From: Acridotheres tristis
Lineage: Eukaryota > Chordata > Aves > Passeriformes > Sturnidae
DNA: 64,000 nt
Direction: 5' to 3'
NCBI GenBank assembly: GCA_037013685.1
Contig: CM072885.1
Coordinates: forward strand, 1,596,112 to 1,660,111
Shown here: positions 1 to 12,027 of the stretch, in pieces
Position numbering within the stretch: position 1 is the first letter of the stretch
How the letters are laid out: every line of letters begins with the position of its first letter
Notes under the pieces: generated by a model
Database searches by the model: none
Seen by the model: only the letters and a program-made list of their open reading frames with translations
What the model was told of the DNA's origin: nothing
Program-made: the position numbers and the translations under genes

Positions 1-84
1 GCTGAGCAATCAGGAGTTTGTTGGGAGCTGAAAGTGAGAGGAAAACCCCCAGAGCTCAGGTTTGGAGCTCAGATCTACAGCCAC

Positions 85-539
85 GAGAGGAATGTGGAAT
101 TTGTCTTTCCAAACGAGCTGGGGGATCAAACCAGCTCTGAGAGATAAAAGAAACAATGGGATGGATTCCAGTGATCAATGAATGGAAAAAAAGAAATTTG
201 CCTTTACAAACAAACTGAGAATTGAAATTGGATATTGAAAGGTGAATGAAGCAATGGGGAACAAACTGTGAATTCTGTAAGAATTAAAAATGCCAAGGGA
301 GGGTTGTACATTGGAGGGGAATCTCAGGGATCAGGGTTTGGGAAGTCTGGGCCTCTCCAGTCCCTCAGCCCATGGGGAAAGAGAGAGGGAAATTGGGATA
401 AAAAGGAGGCTCCAAAAATGGGAGAGATGCCAGGGGAATGTGCCATGGGCTCTGCCTTTATTGGGATAAAGCCAAAAGGACTCCTCTGCCTCCTTTTTGG
501 ACACAAACCTCTGCTGTTTGTGCATTCATTTTCCTAACA
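85..539 (+). repeat. 455-bp dispersed repeat, copy 1
   Basis: It is shared almost base for base with 30298-30752 (direct) and 37251-37705 (inverted). It begins at GAGAGGAATGTGG and ends at CATTTTCCTAACA. It has a purine-rich middle (GGGGAAAGAGAGAGGG) and a TTTATTGGGATAAAGCC stretch near its end. Length and dispersal suggest a solo LTR or a non-autonomous element. I could not find an open frame worth calling or clear target-site duplications, so the class is uncertain. Confidence 0.8.
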
Positions 540-3229
540 GCCAGAATTATTTTCATGGAGCAGTTGATGTTTTTAGCTTTCCAATTTTCCAGATTCTGTA
601 CTGCATTAATATATAACTCTGAATTTCTTAGAAATTAGCAAGTTCTCCTCACAGCTCAGTCACACAAAACAATCCTTTTCCAGCCCCAGGACCAAGGACA
701 CCCCTGCAGCTTTGGGTATAAAAAGTGTAATTTATGCAAAAATTAAAAATAACAGCACATTGAGGAGAGCAATGTGGGAGGATGGGACTGCAGAACCTGG
801 AGCTGGAATTGGACAATGAACCCCAATATGGAAATGAACCAAAACTTTTAAAAGTGTGAAAACTCATGGCTGGGATCCATCTTGGGTGTAACCATGGCCG
901 GGCTCTTGTGCTGCCCAAGGTGAATCCTTTGAAGGGTTTTTAATAAATCCCCACTTTATTCCTTTAACTCTGTCCCAGGCATCCCCTTCAGGCATCCCAG
1001 TGACCTTTATCCCACCCTGGAATGTGAATCCCAAACATCTCCTGAGCTTCCCACAGCCTGGGGCACACAGAGCTGCTCCAAAGCCCAGGAATTTCTGCAC
1101 CACCACATCCAAACTCTTTTCCCTCTGCTTTACATCCTCCAGAGCTCCAAAACCCAATTCCAGCAGCAGAGCTGGGGCTTGGCTTCCCTTCCTCCCCTTG
1201 CCAAGCTCTGGGCTCCTCTAAAATGCTCCAGCAGGTCCCTCTGGCTGCCCAACCCTGCTGGAATATTTATGGGAAATTCTGCTGGAGCCTCCTGATATCC
1301 CCCCACTCAGGAGACAGCAAAATCAATCTCTGTCCAGGGCAGAGGATTTTTTTTTTTTTGCAATTATTTTTTTTTTGTTTGGATTCTTTTTAGTTGAACA
1401 AATGAGTTACAGGAAAGTTGGGGAGGGAAGGAAAACTTTGCATGGATCTCTTCTGCTGCCACAGCTGGACAAAAACTGGTGGAGAACTTTCAGGATTTGT
1501 TTAATTTACCAATACTCATAAAAAGGGATGCTGCTGAGTAGCTCCATGTCCCAAAAGAACATTTCCCCAAATTTCATCAGGCTTGAACTTTTCCAGGAAG
1601 GGATGTGCAGTCCTGCCCTGCTAGCCAAGAATGAGGGCCCATGAACACCAAATATTGAAATTTTAAATATCTCAGAGGTTAAACGAAATGAGCTCTCCCA
1701 TTCCCTGCTAACCGAGCAATCCACAGCACCCACTTCCCTCTGGCTCCACTGCAGTGTCCAGGCAGAATCATTCCCAACTCATCAGCAGTGCCAAGAGAAA
1801 GAAGCAGCAGCAGCAGTGAGGAAATCATGTTCCTTTGTATTAGGAGAAAAGGCTGAGGAAAGGCTGCTGAAATGGGGAGAGGATGACAAAAAAAAAATGG
1901 GACGAGCAATTAGTTTGATTTTGAAGCTTTCAGGAGGGATCTATTCAACCACCACCCATCCTGGAGGAAGTTTCGAAGCCATCAATGGCTAAATCTGGCC
2001 CAGACCAATTATTGTGATTTAAATTAATGCTCCAGGGGCAGTTCACACAGCACTGGGAGGAATTGGGGATTAAATAGATGATGCTCCGTGCAAACAGAAG
2101 CTGAGAAAAGATCTTTGTCCTAAATTCTGGGCTGAAAAAAAGCCAGGGCACGGGAGCTTTTCCCGGGAAATTCTGAATAGGCTTTTCCTAAAGGCTTTCC
2201 ATTGGAGCTCCTCTGATCCAGTGTCACAAAATATTTCGGTTAATGGCCAGGAGAATGGAATAAATGGAATAAAATGCATATTAGGATGAAAATGTTGGCT
2301 CTGTCAGCATCAGGCTGAGCTCAGCCATCCTTTTTTTTTTTTTTTGCCTGGCCAGGAATTCCCACTCAGCCAGCAGAGCCCATTGGAGCTTTGCTGTCCC
2401 ACTGTGATGGATCAGGAATCACAGGGAGAGCCAGCAGGAGCTTCCCAGGTGAGGAAATGAAGGATAAATGTGAAAGCAGGCCAGGGCTGAACCCAGGAAA
2501 TTCAACTCGGGGACTGCCCAGACACCTCAAGGGCTCTGCAGCCTCTCCCTGCTCCACCGGGGATGTTTTAAATCCAAGCTGAAAACCTTTCTGTGACCCC
2601 ACAACTCCCATCCTGTGCAAGGCTGCATCCCTTCCAGGCAGGCAAGGAGGAAAATGACAATCTGGGCAAATTAGACTTGTTATTTTCAACAGCTTCTCCT
2701 CCTCCTCCTCCTCCTCCAGTTTTACAGCCAAGTGCCAATCAAGGAAGTGATGAATAGGGATGGGAATGTGCAGGCTTTGGAATCTCACAGGAGCTGAGCC
2801 ATTCCCAGCACGCAGGGAAAGGGAATTTGCCTCCTCCCAGGCTTTCACTGCCATGAAAGGTAGGAACAACCTGGTTTGGGCACAGAGAGTTGTCTCCAAA
2901 AGAATTCCTGCTGGAAGTACTGGAATTTTTCATTTTTCTCTCCTGAGTTAGTTCCTGGAGTTGGGATGGAGGGGGAACTCCACCAGGTCATGGCTCAAAT
3001 TAAAGATTCCTTTAACAGCACTAATTTTGGGGATTCCTGCCCAGTACAACCAGAAAATGCTGCTCCTTTCATCACGTGGGTGATCAGGGCAGCACCAACC
3101 AGCAGGACAAGGATTTGCCTGGATTCCAAACAATCCTTTCCTCCCCCGACCCCAGGCACTTCCCTGACCTGGATCACAAGGACAACTCCCCAAATGGCTT
3201 CGTTTGAACGCCAGAGTGAACAGGGATTG

Positions 3230-3430
3230 CACCAGGAAAAGCTGAGCTTGGATATTGGGAAGGTTTCTTCCCCCAAAAAGAGCTGCCCAGGACAGTGGTG
3301 GAGTCCCCATCCCTGGAGGGATTTAAATCCATGTGGATGTGGCACTTGGGGACACGGGCAGTGGTGGCCTCGGCAGGGCTGGGAACGCTTGAACTCGACG
3401 ATCTCCAAAGTTTTTCCCATTTCCCAAATG
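3230..3430 (+). mobile_element. CR1 LINE 3' fragment, sense on plus
   Basis: A typical CR1 tail follows GTGGAGTCCCCATCCCTGGA with a TTTAAATCCATGTGGATGTGGCAC-like stretch and ends near the exon C region. It is 5'-truncated and older than the composite family. Confidence 0.8.
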
Positions 3431-3548
3431 TTTCCACGATTCTCCTCCCACCTGGGGACTCGACAGCTACAAAACCATCACAAATCCTTTCCTAATTTTT
3501 GCTGCTGCTCTCCTCGAAACCCCTTCACAAGTCCCCACAGTCCTTTAC

Positions 3549-3704
3549 CTTATAAAATCCTCCTCCTCCTCCCTCTTGGGCCTCAGCTGCTTGGGCTGAG
3601 CCATGTTGCTCCAGTTGGGCAGGGATTTCAGGAGCCTGCTGATATCATCATCCTTGGCCCAGGAGGCACTGATCACCAGCTTCTCATCCGACTGCACGAT
3701 GGTC
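3549..3704 (-). CDS. EXOC4: EXOC4 (Sec8) internal coding exon C, 156 nt
   Basis: The minus strand opens with one base completing the Arg codon split with exon B. It then has 51 codons, [17 protein letters not shown] through [10 protein letters not shown], and ends with AG of another split Arg codon. This corresponds to about human EXOC4 residues 624-676. The [14 protein letters not shown] core and the acidic REEEEDFI run are characteristic. The acceptor is TTTCCCTGCAG (AG at 3706-3705) and the donor is AAG|GTAAAG (GT at 3548-3547). The length is divisible by three and both borders have the same phase, so skipping this exon alone would keep the frame. The next exon, expected to begin with the AAFGKESEV region, is not in the remaining 3.5 kb. 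Confidence 0.96.
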
Positions 3705-4274
3705 CTGCAGGGAAAGCAGCAAAAACCACCTCAGAGGGGAGCAAAACGTGCTTTTTAAATTTAATTCCGTGTTCTTCATTGAACTCTCTGTCACACAAAT
3801 GGGGATTGAGCCATGAGGAAAGGATCCAGAGAGGAATTCCACACAGAGCTCACAGGGAAGGGACAGGGTAGGAAATTCCCTTAACCACACAACTCCTGAT
3901 GGACTTGCAGACACCTTTTAAGGGGAAAAGGGTCACTCTCCTAAATTCTCCGACCCTGGGAATTCAATTTGGCACCCAGCTGGAGGAGATCACCCTGCAC
4001 TGGTGTCTCCATGGATCATTTTCCTCTGGAATCTCAGCCTCTGCCCATGCTGGAGTCACTGCAAGGGGAATGAAGGGTCCAGGATCTTCTTTCCCAATCA
4101 TCCAAAGCATCTCCTGATGGAGATTCCAGCAAATTCCTACGTGGGAAACCGAGTCAGGGATTGCAGCGTGTTCCAGTTGGGAAGAATTTCCCTGTTTCAT
4201 ATTTTTGGCAGGATAACTCATCTGAATTCCTGACTGGGAAATTCAGGAGACAAATGGGATGCTGTGCTTGGAGG

Positions 4275-5082
4275 GGTCAATCCAGGACCTTAAATATTCT
4301 CAATTTCCACCCCATCCATGGCAGGGACACCTCCCACTGTCCCAGGGGATCCAAACCCCAATGTCCAACCTGGCCTTGGACATTCCAGGGATCCAGGGGC
4401 AGCCACAGCTGCTCGGGGAATCCCAGCCCAGCCAGCAATTCCTAATTCCCAAATCTCCCCTTTCCCAACCTGAAGCCATTCCCTGTGTCCTGTCCCTCTG
4501 TCCCTTGTCCCCAGTCCCTCTCCAGCTCTCCTGGAGCCCCTTTATTCCCTGGAATGTTCTGGAAGCTCTCCCTGGATCCTTCCCTTCTCCAGGCTGCCAA
4601 TTCCCAGCTCTCCAGACCCTGAGCTTGGATCCATCTCCTCTCCAAGCAATGGATGGATCCAAGGCCTTCCCTTGGAATCTCAGCAAACCATGAAGGCTCT
4701 CCCTTCCCTTCTCCTCTCTTTTCTCTCCCCATTTTCCATCCCAATCCCTGCCAATGGATTCTGAGTGTCCTGAATCCCACAATCCTGCACTGCCTTGGCT
4801 GGGAAGGGACCTCAAAGCTCATTCCAGGGACACCTCCCAGCATCCCAGGCTGCTCCAATCCTTCCTTGGCCATTCCAGGGATTCTCTGGCAATCCCAGCC
4901 CAGCCAGCAATTCCTAATTCCCAACATCCCATCCATCCCTGTGTCCTGTCCCTCTGTCCCTTGTCCCCAGTCCCTCTCCAGCTCTCCTGGAGCCCCTCCA
5001 GGTCCTGGAAGGGCTCTGAGCTCTCCCAGGAATTTTCTTTTCTCCAGGTGAACATTCCCAGCTCTCCCAGCCTGGCTCCAGG
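4275..5082 (-). mobile_element. Composite CR1 element, copy 1
   Basis: Two CR1-like 3' segments lie in tandem about 460 bp apart, each containing TGTCCCTTGTCCCCAGTCCC. They are joined by a spacer with CTTGGATCCATCTCCTCTCC and ATCTCAGCAAACCATGAAGG. On the plus strand it reads antisense to CR1. Five close copies lie elsewhere in the window, all in the same orientation. Confidence 0.8.
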
Positions 5083-6195
5083 TTGGAATGGAGAGAAAGA
5101 ACCAACAGAGACACCCCACACCCAGCACCCCCTGACATGGACCTGGCAGAGCCATTCCAGCCTCATTTTCCCGGATCCAGGCTGGAATGCTGGGCTGATT
5201 TGGGGAATAAACAGAAATAAAAACAGCAACACCCCGATTTTGCAAAGGAAATCAGTGAGGAAGGCACCGAGGCAGGAGCCAGCTCTGATCCCTCCTGAAG
5301 AGAACAGCTCATTTCTCTTCCCACCCTTTCCCCAGCCCCCAGGAAAACAAACTCAGCTCAGGAACCGCACGGGATTCGTGAAAAAGGATTTGTCACACGC
5401 CCTCCCAAACAAATTTCCCCTTCCCTTCGAGTTCCACCTTCAATCTGTCACACACAAAAGGCTGAGTTTTGTTTCCAGCCACACAAGACCTGGGTGTCAA
5501 CATTCCTGTTTGGCCTTCTGCTGCTGGGAGGGAGTTGGTGTTTTTCCACTCAGGGGGGAAAAAAAACCCAACAAACTAAAAAAAAAAAGTCTTTTATTTT
5601 TTCCCCCCCCTGGTGAAAACCGAGGGGGGGATAAAAGAGCTCCACCAGCAGCTCTGACATCTGAGATGGAAAAAGGGGATTTGATGATATCTGGGCATTT
5701 GCTGTGCCAAGGCAAGACAACTGTTCCAGGGAATTCATCAGCCAGGGCTTTGTCCTCTGCACATTTCAATGGCTGCAGAAATGCTCTCCTTCCCTTGGGA
5801 GTCTATTTCACACTTGAACAAATCCAACTCTTGGATAAAAAAAAAAAAAACCCTCCTGATACCGAGCTCGTGTTTTATTTTTATTTTCCTCCATTTCAGC
5901 CCATTACTCCCCGTTATTTCCCCTCTCAGCTCAGCTCTCTCCACCTCCACTCTTTGCTCTCTTCAATCATTCCCAGCCTGATCGTGGCCCTTCAGATTTC
6001 CACACCTCCGAGGCATTTTTGGGAGTGTCCCGGTGGGGTTAACACAGATCCACCTCTCTGTTTTGTGATCCTTATTGTCCCCTCCCCTCAAAATCCCAAT
6101 CCCAAACTCATCCTGCTGTCCTTGCTTTTCCAGGGTCAGAGTTTTCCCACCACGAGCCTAATCCACGATTCCAGCTCTCCTCACCTTTTGGTCCG

Positions 6196-6345
6196 TGGAA
6201 TCTTGGAGTGGTTTGGGTTGGAAAGGACCTTAAAACCCATCCAGACCCGCCCCATCCACGGGCAGGGACACCTGCCACTGTCCCAGGGTGCTGCCAGCCC
6301 CATCCAGCCTGGCCTGGGACAATTCCAGGGATGGGGAATCCTCTC
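6196..6345 (-). mobile_element. CR1 3' fragment, antisense
   Basis: It starts with the CR1 tip GTGGTTTGGGTTGGAAAGGA and contains GGGACACCTGCCACTGTCCC. It runs into an A/C-rich low-complexity tract. Confidence 0.8.
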
Positions 6346-6359
6346 TGCACAAGATCCAT

Positions 6360-6560
6360 TTCCCAAAAACTCCCCAAAAATTCCAATAAATCCCCCAAAA
6401 AATCACTGAAAAAATCTCTGAAAAAATCCCCAAAAGACCCAATCACTGAAAAAATCTCTAAAAACATCCCAAAAAGACCCAAAAAATCCTCCAAAAATCC
6501 CTAAAACATCCCAAAAAATCCCCCCAAAATCCCTAAAACCCCCCCCCAAAATTTCAAAAA
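6360..6560 (+). repeat. Degenerate A/C-rich tandem tract
   Basis: Imperfect units resemble CTGAAAAAATC and CCCCAAAAAATCC. It directly follows the CR1 fragment at 6196-6345. Confidence 0.75.
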
Positions 6561-7103
6561 AATCTCCCATCCCACTGCATGGATCCCTTGGAATTCCATC
6601 CCCACTCTTTCCCAGGCTTCCAACACCTCCTGGTTTTTATTGATGTTGGTTTTTTTTTGGTTTTTTTTGGTTTTTTTTTATTCCAACCACCCCCTGATCA
6701 AGAAGATGCTGATAGGGTGGAACATCCCTGATCTCTGTTGGACACCCAGCTTTTCCCAGCTCCTTTTTCCCACGTTTTATTCCCAGCTTTTCAGCCAGTG
6801 TTCCCCCTCTGTACCTTCACTCTGTGTCAATCCAATTTGGGTCCTGGAGTGAATTATCCCAGGACAGGCTGACATCTTTCAGTACAGCTCAAAACTCTTC
6901 CTTTCACCCCCTTATCCCAAACTCCTCCATAATTTTTCCTGCTGCTGCCAGAGGGAGCTGACCTTGCCTGGATCCAGGTGCCCACCAAGCTGTTGCATCC
7001 TCAGAGGACAGAGGGAGGAAAAATGATGGGAAAAAAAATCTTTTATTGTGGAGCAGACATCAAAAATATGGAATATCAGTCTGGGACAGCTGTCCTGGAT
7101 ATG

Positions 7104-7158
7104 TCTTTCCTAAAATCTTTCCTAAAATCTTTCCTAAAATCTTTCCTAAAATCTTTCC
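7104..7158 (+). repeat. 12-bp tandem repeat, about 4.5 copies
   Basis: Near-perfect TCTTTCCTAAAA units. Because the unit is a multiple of three, it encodes a repeating tetrapeptide in every frame, with no sign of a gene. Confidence 0.9.
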
Positions 7159-9384
7159 CATTCCCAGCCTGCTGGTGAGGGGGGAATGTTGGAGACACAG
7201 CCTTGATGCCATGGCCAAAATCCTGGAGTGTGCCAGCACCTTCCCAGGTGCCAATCCTGCACTGTGAGGAATCATCTCTTTGATGGGAAATAATATGGGA
7301 ATATCCCTGGACACAGCAGGAAACATCTGGAAGCCACAGGGGCTGATTGGGCTCCTCTGCCTGGTGCCAGGTGGATTTTTTGGATGGTTTTTCCCTCTTC
7401 CCATGGTGATTTTTTCCATGCTGAGCTGGTGCTGCCAAGGGTTAAAAAGCAGCTGGGCCAGGCTGAGGGCACACCCTGCCCCAAAAAGAGCCAAAAATGC
7501 AACTTAAACCCCAAAAGTTCATGCAAGGAGGGGAAGATGCCACTAAGAAGCAGCAAAATGAGTGGTCCAAGCATTTCCTGGGCAATCCAACAAATCCTGT
7601 CTGGCTGCCACATTTTGGCTGAATTCATCTGCTCTTTCTCAGTAGAAAAGGGACTTAAATTTATTTTGCCTGGCTGGAAAGCAGGAGAGGTTTATTTTCT
7701 TTTTGAGCTGTCCAGGCCCAGTTATTTTCCATTTTCCCCCCCCCAAATTTAGCTGGGAGAGTTCAGCCAAGGGAAGTTGGTCACCAGGAGCTGCCTCCAG
7801 AGAGGGAGCTGAGCACCTCCAGAGGATTTAATCACTTTTTAAAACTCTCCGAGCCACATTTTGGTGATGCTCATCTCTTTTTGGGACTAAAAGGACTCAT
7901 TTGGGCGAGGGATTCCTTGACTCAGAACCTTCAGAGGGGTTCAAAAAGGAACGAGGTGAGGATGAAGATGGGTGGACACACAGGACAGAATGGACAACGA
8001 AACAAAAATATGCAATTTCACCCTGGACATGAGTAAATATTAGCAAATTTATGTGGAAGGGCACGGAAAGAAATGAATTTTTGCATTTGAGGCAGCAAAT
8101 TTTGTCAGAGAAGGGTGTTGGCAGAAGATTCAAAAGAAAGGCTCGTGTTAAGGGCAGCAGCTGGGAACTGGGCAGGTTTCTCCTTTCAGAATCCCCAGAA
8201 ATCCCATAAAAGTGTTTTTATACTCAGGTTTTTAACAGAAAAATGGTTTTTAAACTCGGGGGTTGAGCTGCTCTCCTGGAAATCTGCTGGAGACGGGGGT
8301 TGGACACGACTGGGAAGTGCTGCCAGCACGGCAGGAGGTTTGGGGGCTCCATCTCCCGTTTTTATTTGCATTTTCAGCCCCAGCCCTTCATCAATTAGTC
8401 AGAAATGAGAGCTGACGTTTTGTAAACGGTTTGGGTGGCAAACTGGAATTGGGATTTGGACAAAAATGTGATTTGCAGGAGGCGCCTCACCTACACGAAA
8501 CTTCTCAAATCCGTCGTCAATTAACACACGAGAGCTGCTATTTATGGGAAATGTCCAATCCCATCCAGCCCCCTTAGGTTTGATATTTTTCTGTTGAAAT
8601 CCCCGGAAAACAGGAGGCAAACAGAGCTCAGGCATGAACAATCTCGGCTGTGCATTTCCCAGCGCTGACGTCCTCCCCGAGAATTCTGGATAAAATCCTG
8701 CCTGGAGGAGCCTCCCTTTGGATGCTTTTCACCCTCATTTGCTCACATTCCCCCTGAAGGAACAATTCCTACCAAAAAAAACCCCAAAACCACCTCTCTG
8801 ACTTCCCAAATTCTCACTTTTTGCCATCCCAAGAGCCTCAGCTTTGCCAGGTGGGCTGGACTCCCAGCTCGGAGGAATTTATCCTGATTTTTAGGAGCTG
8901 TGGATAATCCTGACTCCACCGACACCGGGATTTATCCATCCCAACAGCCCAGGGAAAAAGCCTGGAGCAAAGGGCAGGGCTGTGTGGAGCCCAAATCCCT
9001 GCAGAGGGCACAACATCCCCGTGGATGAGCACCGGGAGCTGCTCCTCTCCCCTGCATTCCCGGGAATGGATATTCCAGCATTTCTATTTCAGTCATTTGC
9101 CAGCAGCAAAACGAGAACATTTCCTGTTTTCTCCTCTCGCTGCAATCAGGAGATGGCCAAATTAGCATTGTCCTAATTAGCCCTCAGCAGGTGCCAAAAG
9201 CCAGGAATGGCAAAGGAAGGAAGGAAGGACCTTCAAGTTCCAGCCAAACAAATCAAATCCATTGTCTGGCTCCGGGCAGGGAAGTTTTGGGTAAAAAAAG
9301 GAACATTTTGGACAATGGGACACGAGCAGCTCCCGATTTAGGGGGGCGTTCAGGCAAAGTTTAGCCTCTGCTCGCTGCTATTGT

Positions 9385-9423
<39 letters not shown>
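9385..9423 (+). repeat. TGA trinucleotide microsatellite, 13 units
   Basis: Uninterrupted TGA repeats, ending at GACGAGC. Confidence 0.95.
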
Positions 9424-9681
9424 CGAGCACATTTGCTGGATGAAGTTTTTCCGGAATAAAAACCAGGCAAAGGGAAGTAATTTCTTGGTCAGGAAGCACA
9501 AAGGCTTTTTCAGGCTCAATAGCCACGGAGGGGATGATGTAGAGCAGCTATTCCAGCCCTCATTCCTGCAGCATCTTGTCGTGGTTTTTAATGGAATTAA
9601 AATTAATTAATGGAATTATTTATCCCCACAGGATGGGGCGTGATCCTGCTTTTCCTGCCCAGGTTTTACAGGTGGATAACT

Positions 9682-10129
9682 GGGATGTGCCTAGAAGTTA
9701 TTTCTTGATATTTGGGATGTCCTTAGAAGTTATTTATTGATATTTGGGATGTGCCTAGAAGTTATTTCTTGATATTTGGGATGTGCCTAGAAGATATTTA
9801 TTGATATTTGGGATGTGCCTAGAAGTTACTTCTTGATCTTTGGGATGTGCCTAGAAGTTATTTCTTGATCTTTGGGATGTGCCTAGAAGTTATTTATTGA
9901 TATTTGGGATGTCCCTAGAAGTTATTTCTTGATATTTGGGATGTGCCTAGAAGTTATTTATTGATATTTGGGATGTGCCTAGAAGTTATTTCTTGATCTT
10001 TGGGATGTGCCTAGAAGTTATTTATTGATATTTGGGATGTGCCTAGAAGTTATTTCTTGATCTTTGGGATGTCCTTAGAAGTTATTTATTGATATTTGGG
10101 ATGTCCTTAGAAGTTATTTATTGATATTT
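9682..10129 (+). repeat. 32-bp minisatellite, about 14 copies
   Basis: The unit is GGGATGTGCCTAGAAGTTAT followed by TTCTTGATATTT. Variants differ mainly at TTCTTGAT versus TTATTGAT, GATATT versus GATCTT, and GTGCCT versus GTCCTT. Confidence 0.95.
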
Positions 10130-10391
10130 ACTCAGGGAATCTCTGATAAATCCGGTACTTGAAGGGTTAAACCCAGACACGTCCATGGCCAGTGGGATTG
10201 TGGTGCTTTGATCTTCCATGCTTTGGCTGGGGAATGTTAGGGATGGATCATCCCAAAATGCCAATGGAACGGGGACAGGGCATTTATTTAAACTGACATT
10301 TAAATGGAGCATTTAAAGTGACATCCCTGTCACTTTCTAGAAACTTCCACTAAACCCAGTGGCTGTGGATTCATGTGGTTACTGATTCCTA

Positions 10392-10640
10392 AAATCACTG
10401 AACCACTGAGGTTGGAAAAGATTTTCTAGGATTGAATCCAGCCATTCCCAGCACTGCCAGGGCCACTCCGGTGTCACATCCAGAGGCTTTGCAACCTCCC
10501 CAGGGATGGGGACTCCACCCTGCCCTGGGCAGCTCGTTCCAGTGCCTGACCAGCTTTTCAGGGAAGAAATTTTTTCCTGATATCCAATCTAAATCTCTCC
10601 CGGTGCAACTTATGCCCATTTCCTCTCCTCCTGAAATTCC
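10392..10640 (-). mobile_element. CR1 3' fragment, antisense (second subfamily)
   Basis: It shows GAGGTTGGAAAAGATTTTC, CAGCACTGCCAGGGCCAC and GGGCAGCTCGTTCCAGTGCC, typical of the CR1 subfamily also seen at 48660. Confidence 0.8.
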
Positions 10641-10821
10641 TAAATTGCCGTGAGACCTGAGCACCCAAATCTCAACAGAATTAATTCAAATAAAGCTGAA
10701 TTCCTTGCAAATGTTCAAATGGAGAATCTGAGTGTCTTTACCAGAGAGCAAAAGGCACATTCAGCCATTTATTTTTAAAGATGACACTTGAGACTCTCAG
10801 TGACTTGAGGTCACCTTTTAT

Positions 10822-11090
10822 CATGGAATTCTGGAATGGTTTGGGTTGGAAGGGACAATCCAGTTCCCACCCCGTGGCAGGGACACCTCCCACCATCCCA
10901 GGGTGCTCCAAACCCCAATGTCCAGCCTGGCCTTGGACATTCCAGGGATTCTCTGGCAATTCCAGCCCAGTCAGGAATTCCCAATTCCCAATATCCCATC
11001 CATCCCTGCCCTCTGGCACTGGAAGCCATTCCCTGTGTCCTGTCCCTCTCCAGCTCTCCTGGAGCCCCTTTAGGTCCTGGCAGGTCTCAC
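10822..11090 (-). mobile_element. CR1 3' fragment, antisense
   Basis: It contains GGAATGGTTTGGGTTGGAAG followed by a single copy of the segments that occur twice in the composite CR1s. It is a useful non-composite comparator. Confidence 0.8.
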
Positions 11091-11524
11091 CCTGCCTGAC
11101 TAAGGGAAGAACTGGAGTAATTTCTAAGCTCTGACCACTGTCATCCACATCTCAGACCCTAAACCACGCTGTGATGTGGAGAAATCCACTGGGAAACCAC
11201 AACTCCACAATTTACCCCGTCAAGAAGAACAATTCCCCTGACCATCATCCCAGCTTTTTTATCCCGAGGTGGAAACACCTTTGACCACCCCAGCAGAGAT
11301 GATTTAGGAAGCAACTCCTGACCCCCTCAGAGCAGAAAGAGCTGCAATTCCCCCCCCCCGGGCTGTGTTTTTGGGCTGCACCTGTTGGAATCAGTAAGGC
11401 AGGAGCTTCTCTGAATTCTTCAGAGAGAAAGCAGAGTGCAGGGATTGAATTAAAGCCTTTGGACGGATTGAAGTGTGTGAATCCACTCACACATAAGGCA
11501 GAGGTGAAAGTTTAGGTTTTAGCA

Positions 11525-11720
11525 TGAGTGAGCAAGTAAGTGAGGTGATGGAATGAGTAAGTGAGGTGATGGAATGAGTAAGTGAGGTGATGGAATGAGT
11601 AAGTGAGGTGATGGAATGAGTAAGTGAGGTGATGGAATGAGTAAGTGAATAGATGGAGTGAGTAAGTGAATAGATGGAGTGAGTAAGTGAATAGATGGAG
11701 TAAGTGAGTAAATAGAATAA
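11525..11720 (+). repeat. 21-bp minisatellite, about 9 copies
   Basis: The first six units are close to GAGTAAGTGAGGTGATGGAA plus T. The last three change to GAGTAAGTGAATAGATGGAG plus T, so two blocks of variant units sit side by side. Confidence 0.95.
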
Positions 11721-12027
11721 TTTTTAAGTGCTTTTAGTAAATAAAAGGTCTTAGATGCCTGAGAAGCAGCACATGTTCTAGTGAAGGTTGAAGAACACAC
11801 TAGTGTTTCCTTGGAGGCTCCAAGAACCCAGCTTCAGACATAACAGAGTTAAGAATATTGCTGACATTTTTCATTTGGAATAAGATAAGCCATGTATGTA
11901 GTTTATAGTTAGCCTGGCTGCTAACAAACCAGAATTGGAACAGGTTAAGGAGTGGTGGTCTGAGTTTGTGTCTTAGCTAGTTGGGAAGTTTCTATAAAGG
12001 AGCATGCACGAGGGAGAGCTGGGGCTC
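11715..12027 (+). mobile_element. Possible LTR-like promoter segment before the 13-bp array
   Basis: TTTCTATAAAGGAGCATGC near 11989-12007 resembles a TATA box followed by a start region, and GTTAGCCTGGCTGCTAAC lies upstream. The minisatellite begins about 30 bp further on. There is no matching copy in the window. Confidence 0.3.

Larger units (their letters stand above)
1..3548 (-). other. EXOC4: EXOC4 intron after exon C (incomplete)
   Basis: This is non-coding sequence downstream of the exon C donor. It contains the first copy of the 455-bp dispersed repeat (85-539), a CTC trinucleotide run at 2695-2717 and a sense CR1 tail near 3230-3430. Poly-T tracts lie near 1349-1375 and 2332-2345. 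I recognise nothing in 540-2690. No part of the next EXOC4 exon is visible, so the intron continues beyond base 1. Confidence 0.85.

Noticed and set aside
2876..3871. 331-codon plus frame overlapping exon C
   Set aside because: Antisense shadow of EXOC4 exon C plus a CR1 tail; the minus strand carries the recognisable protein.
4754..6409. 551-codon open frame on plus
   Set aside because: It runs antisense through the composite CR1, unique intron and another CR1 tip. Low-complexity proline/serine-rich translation, no domain, and parallel frames in other copies.
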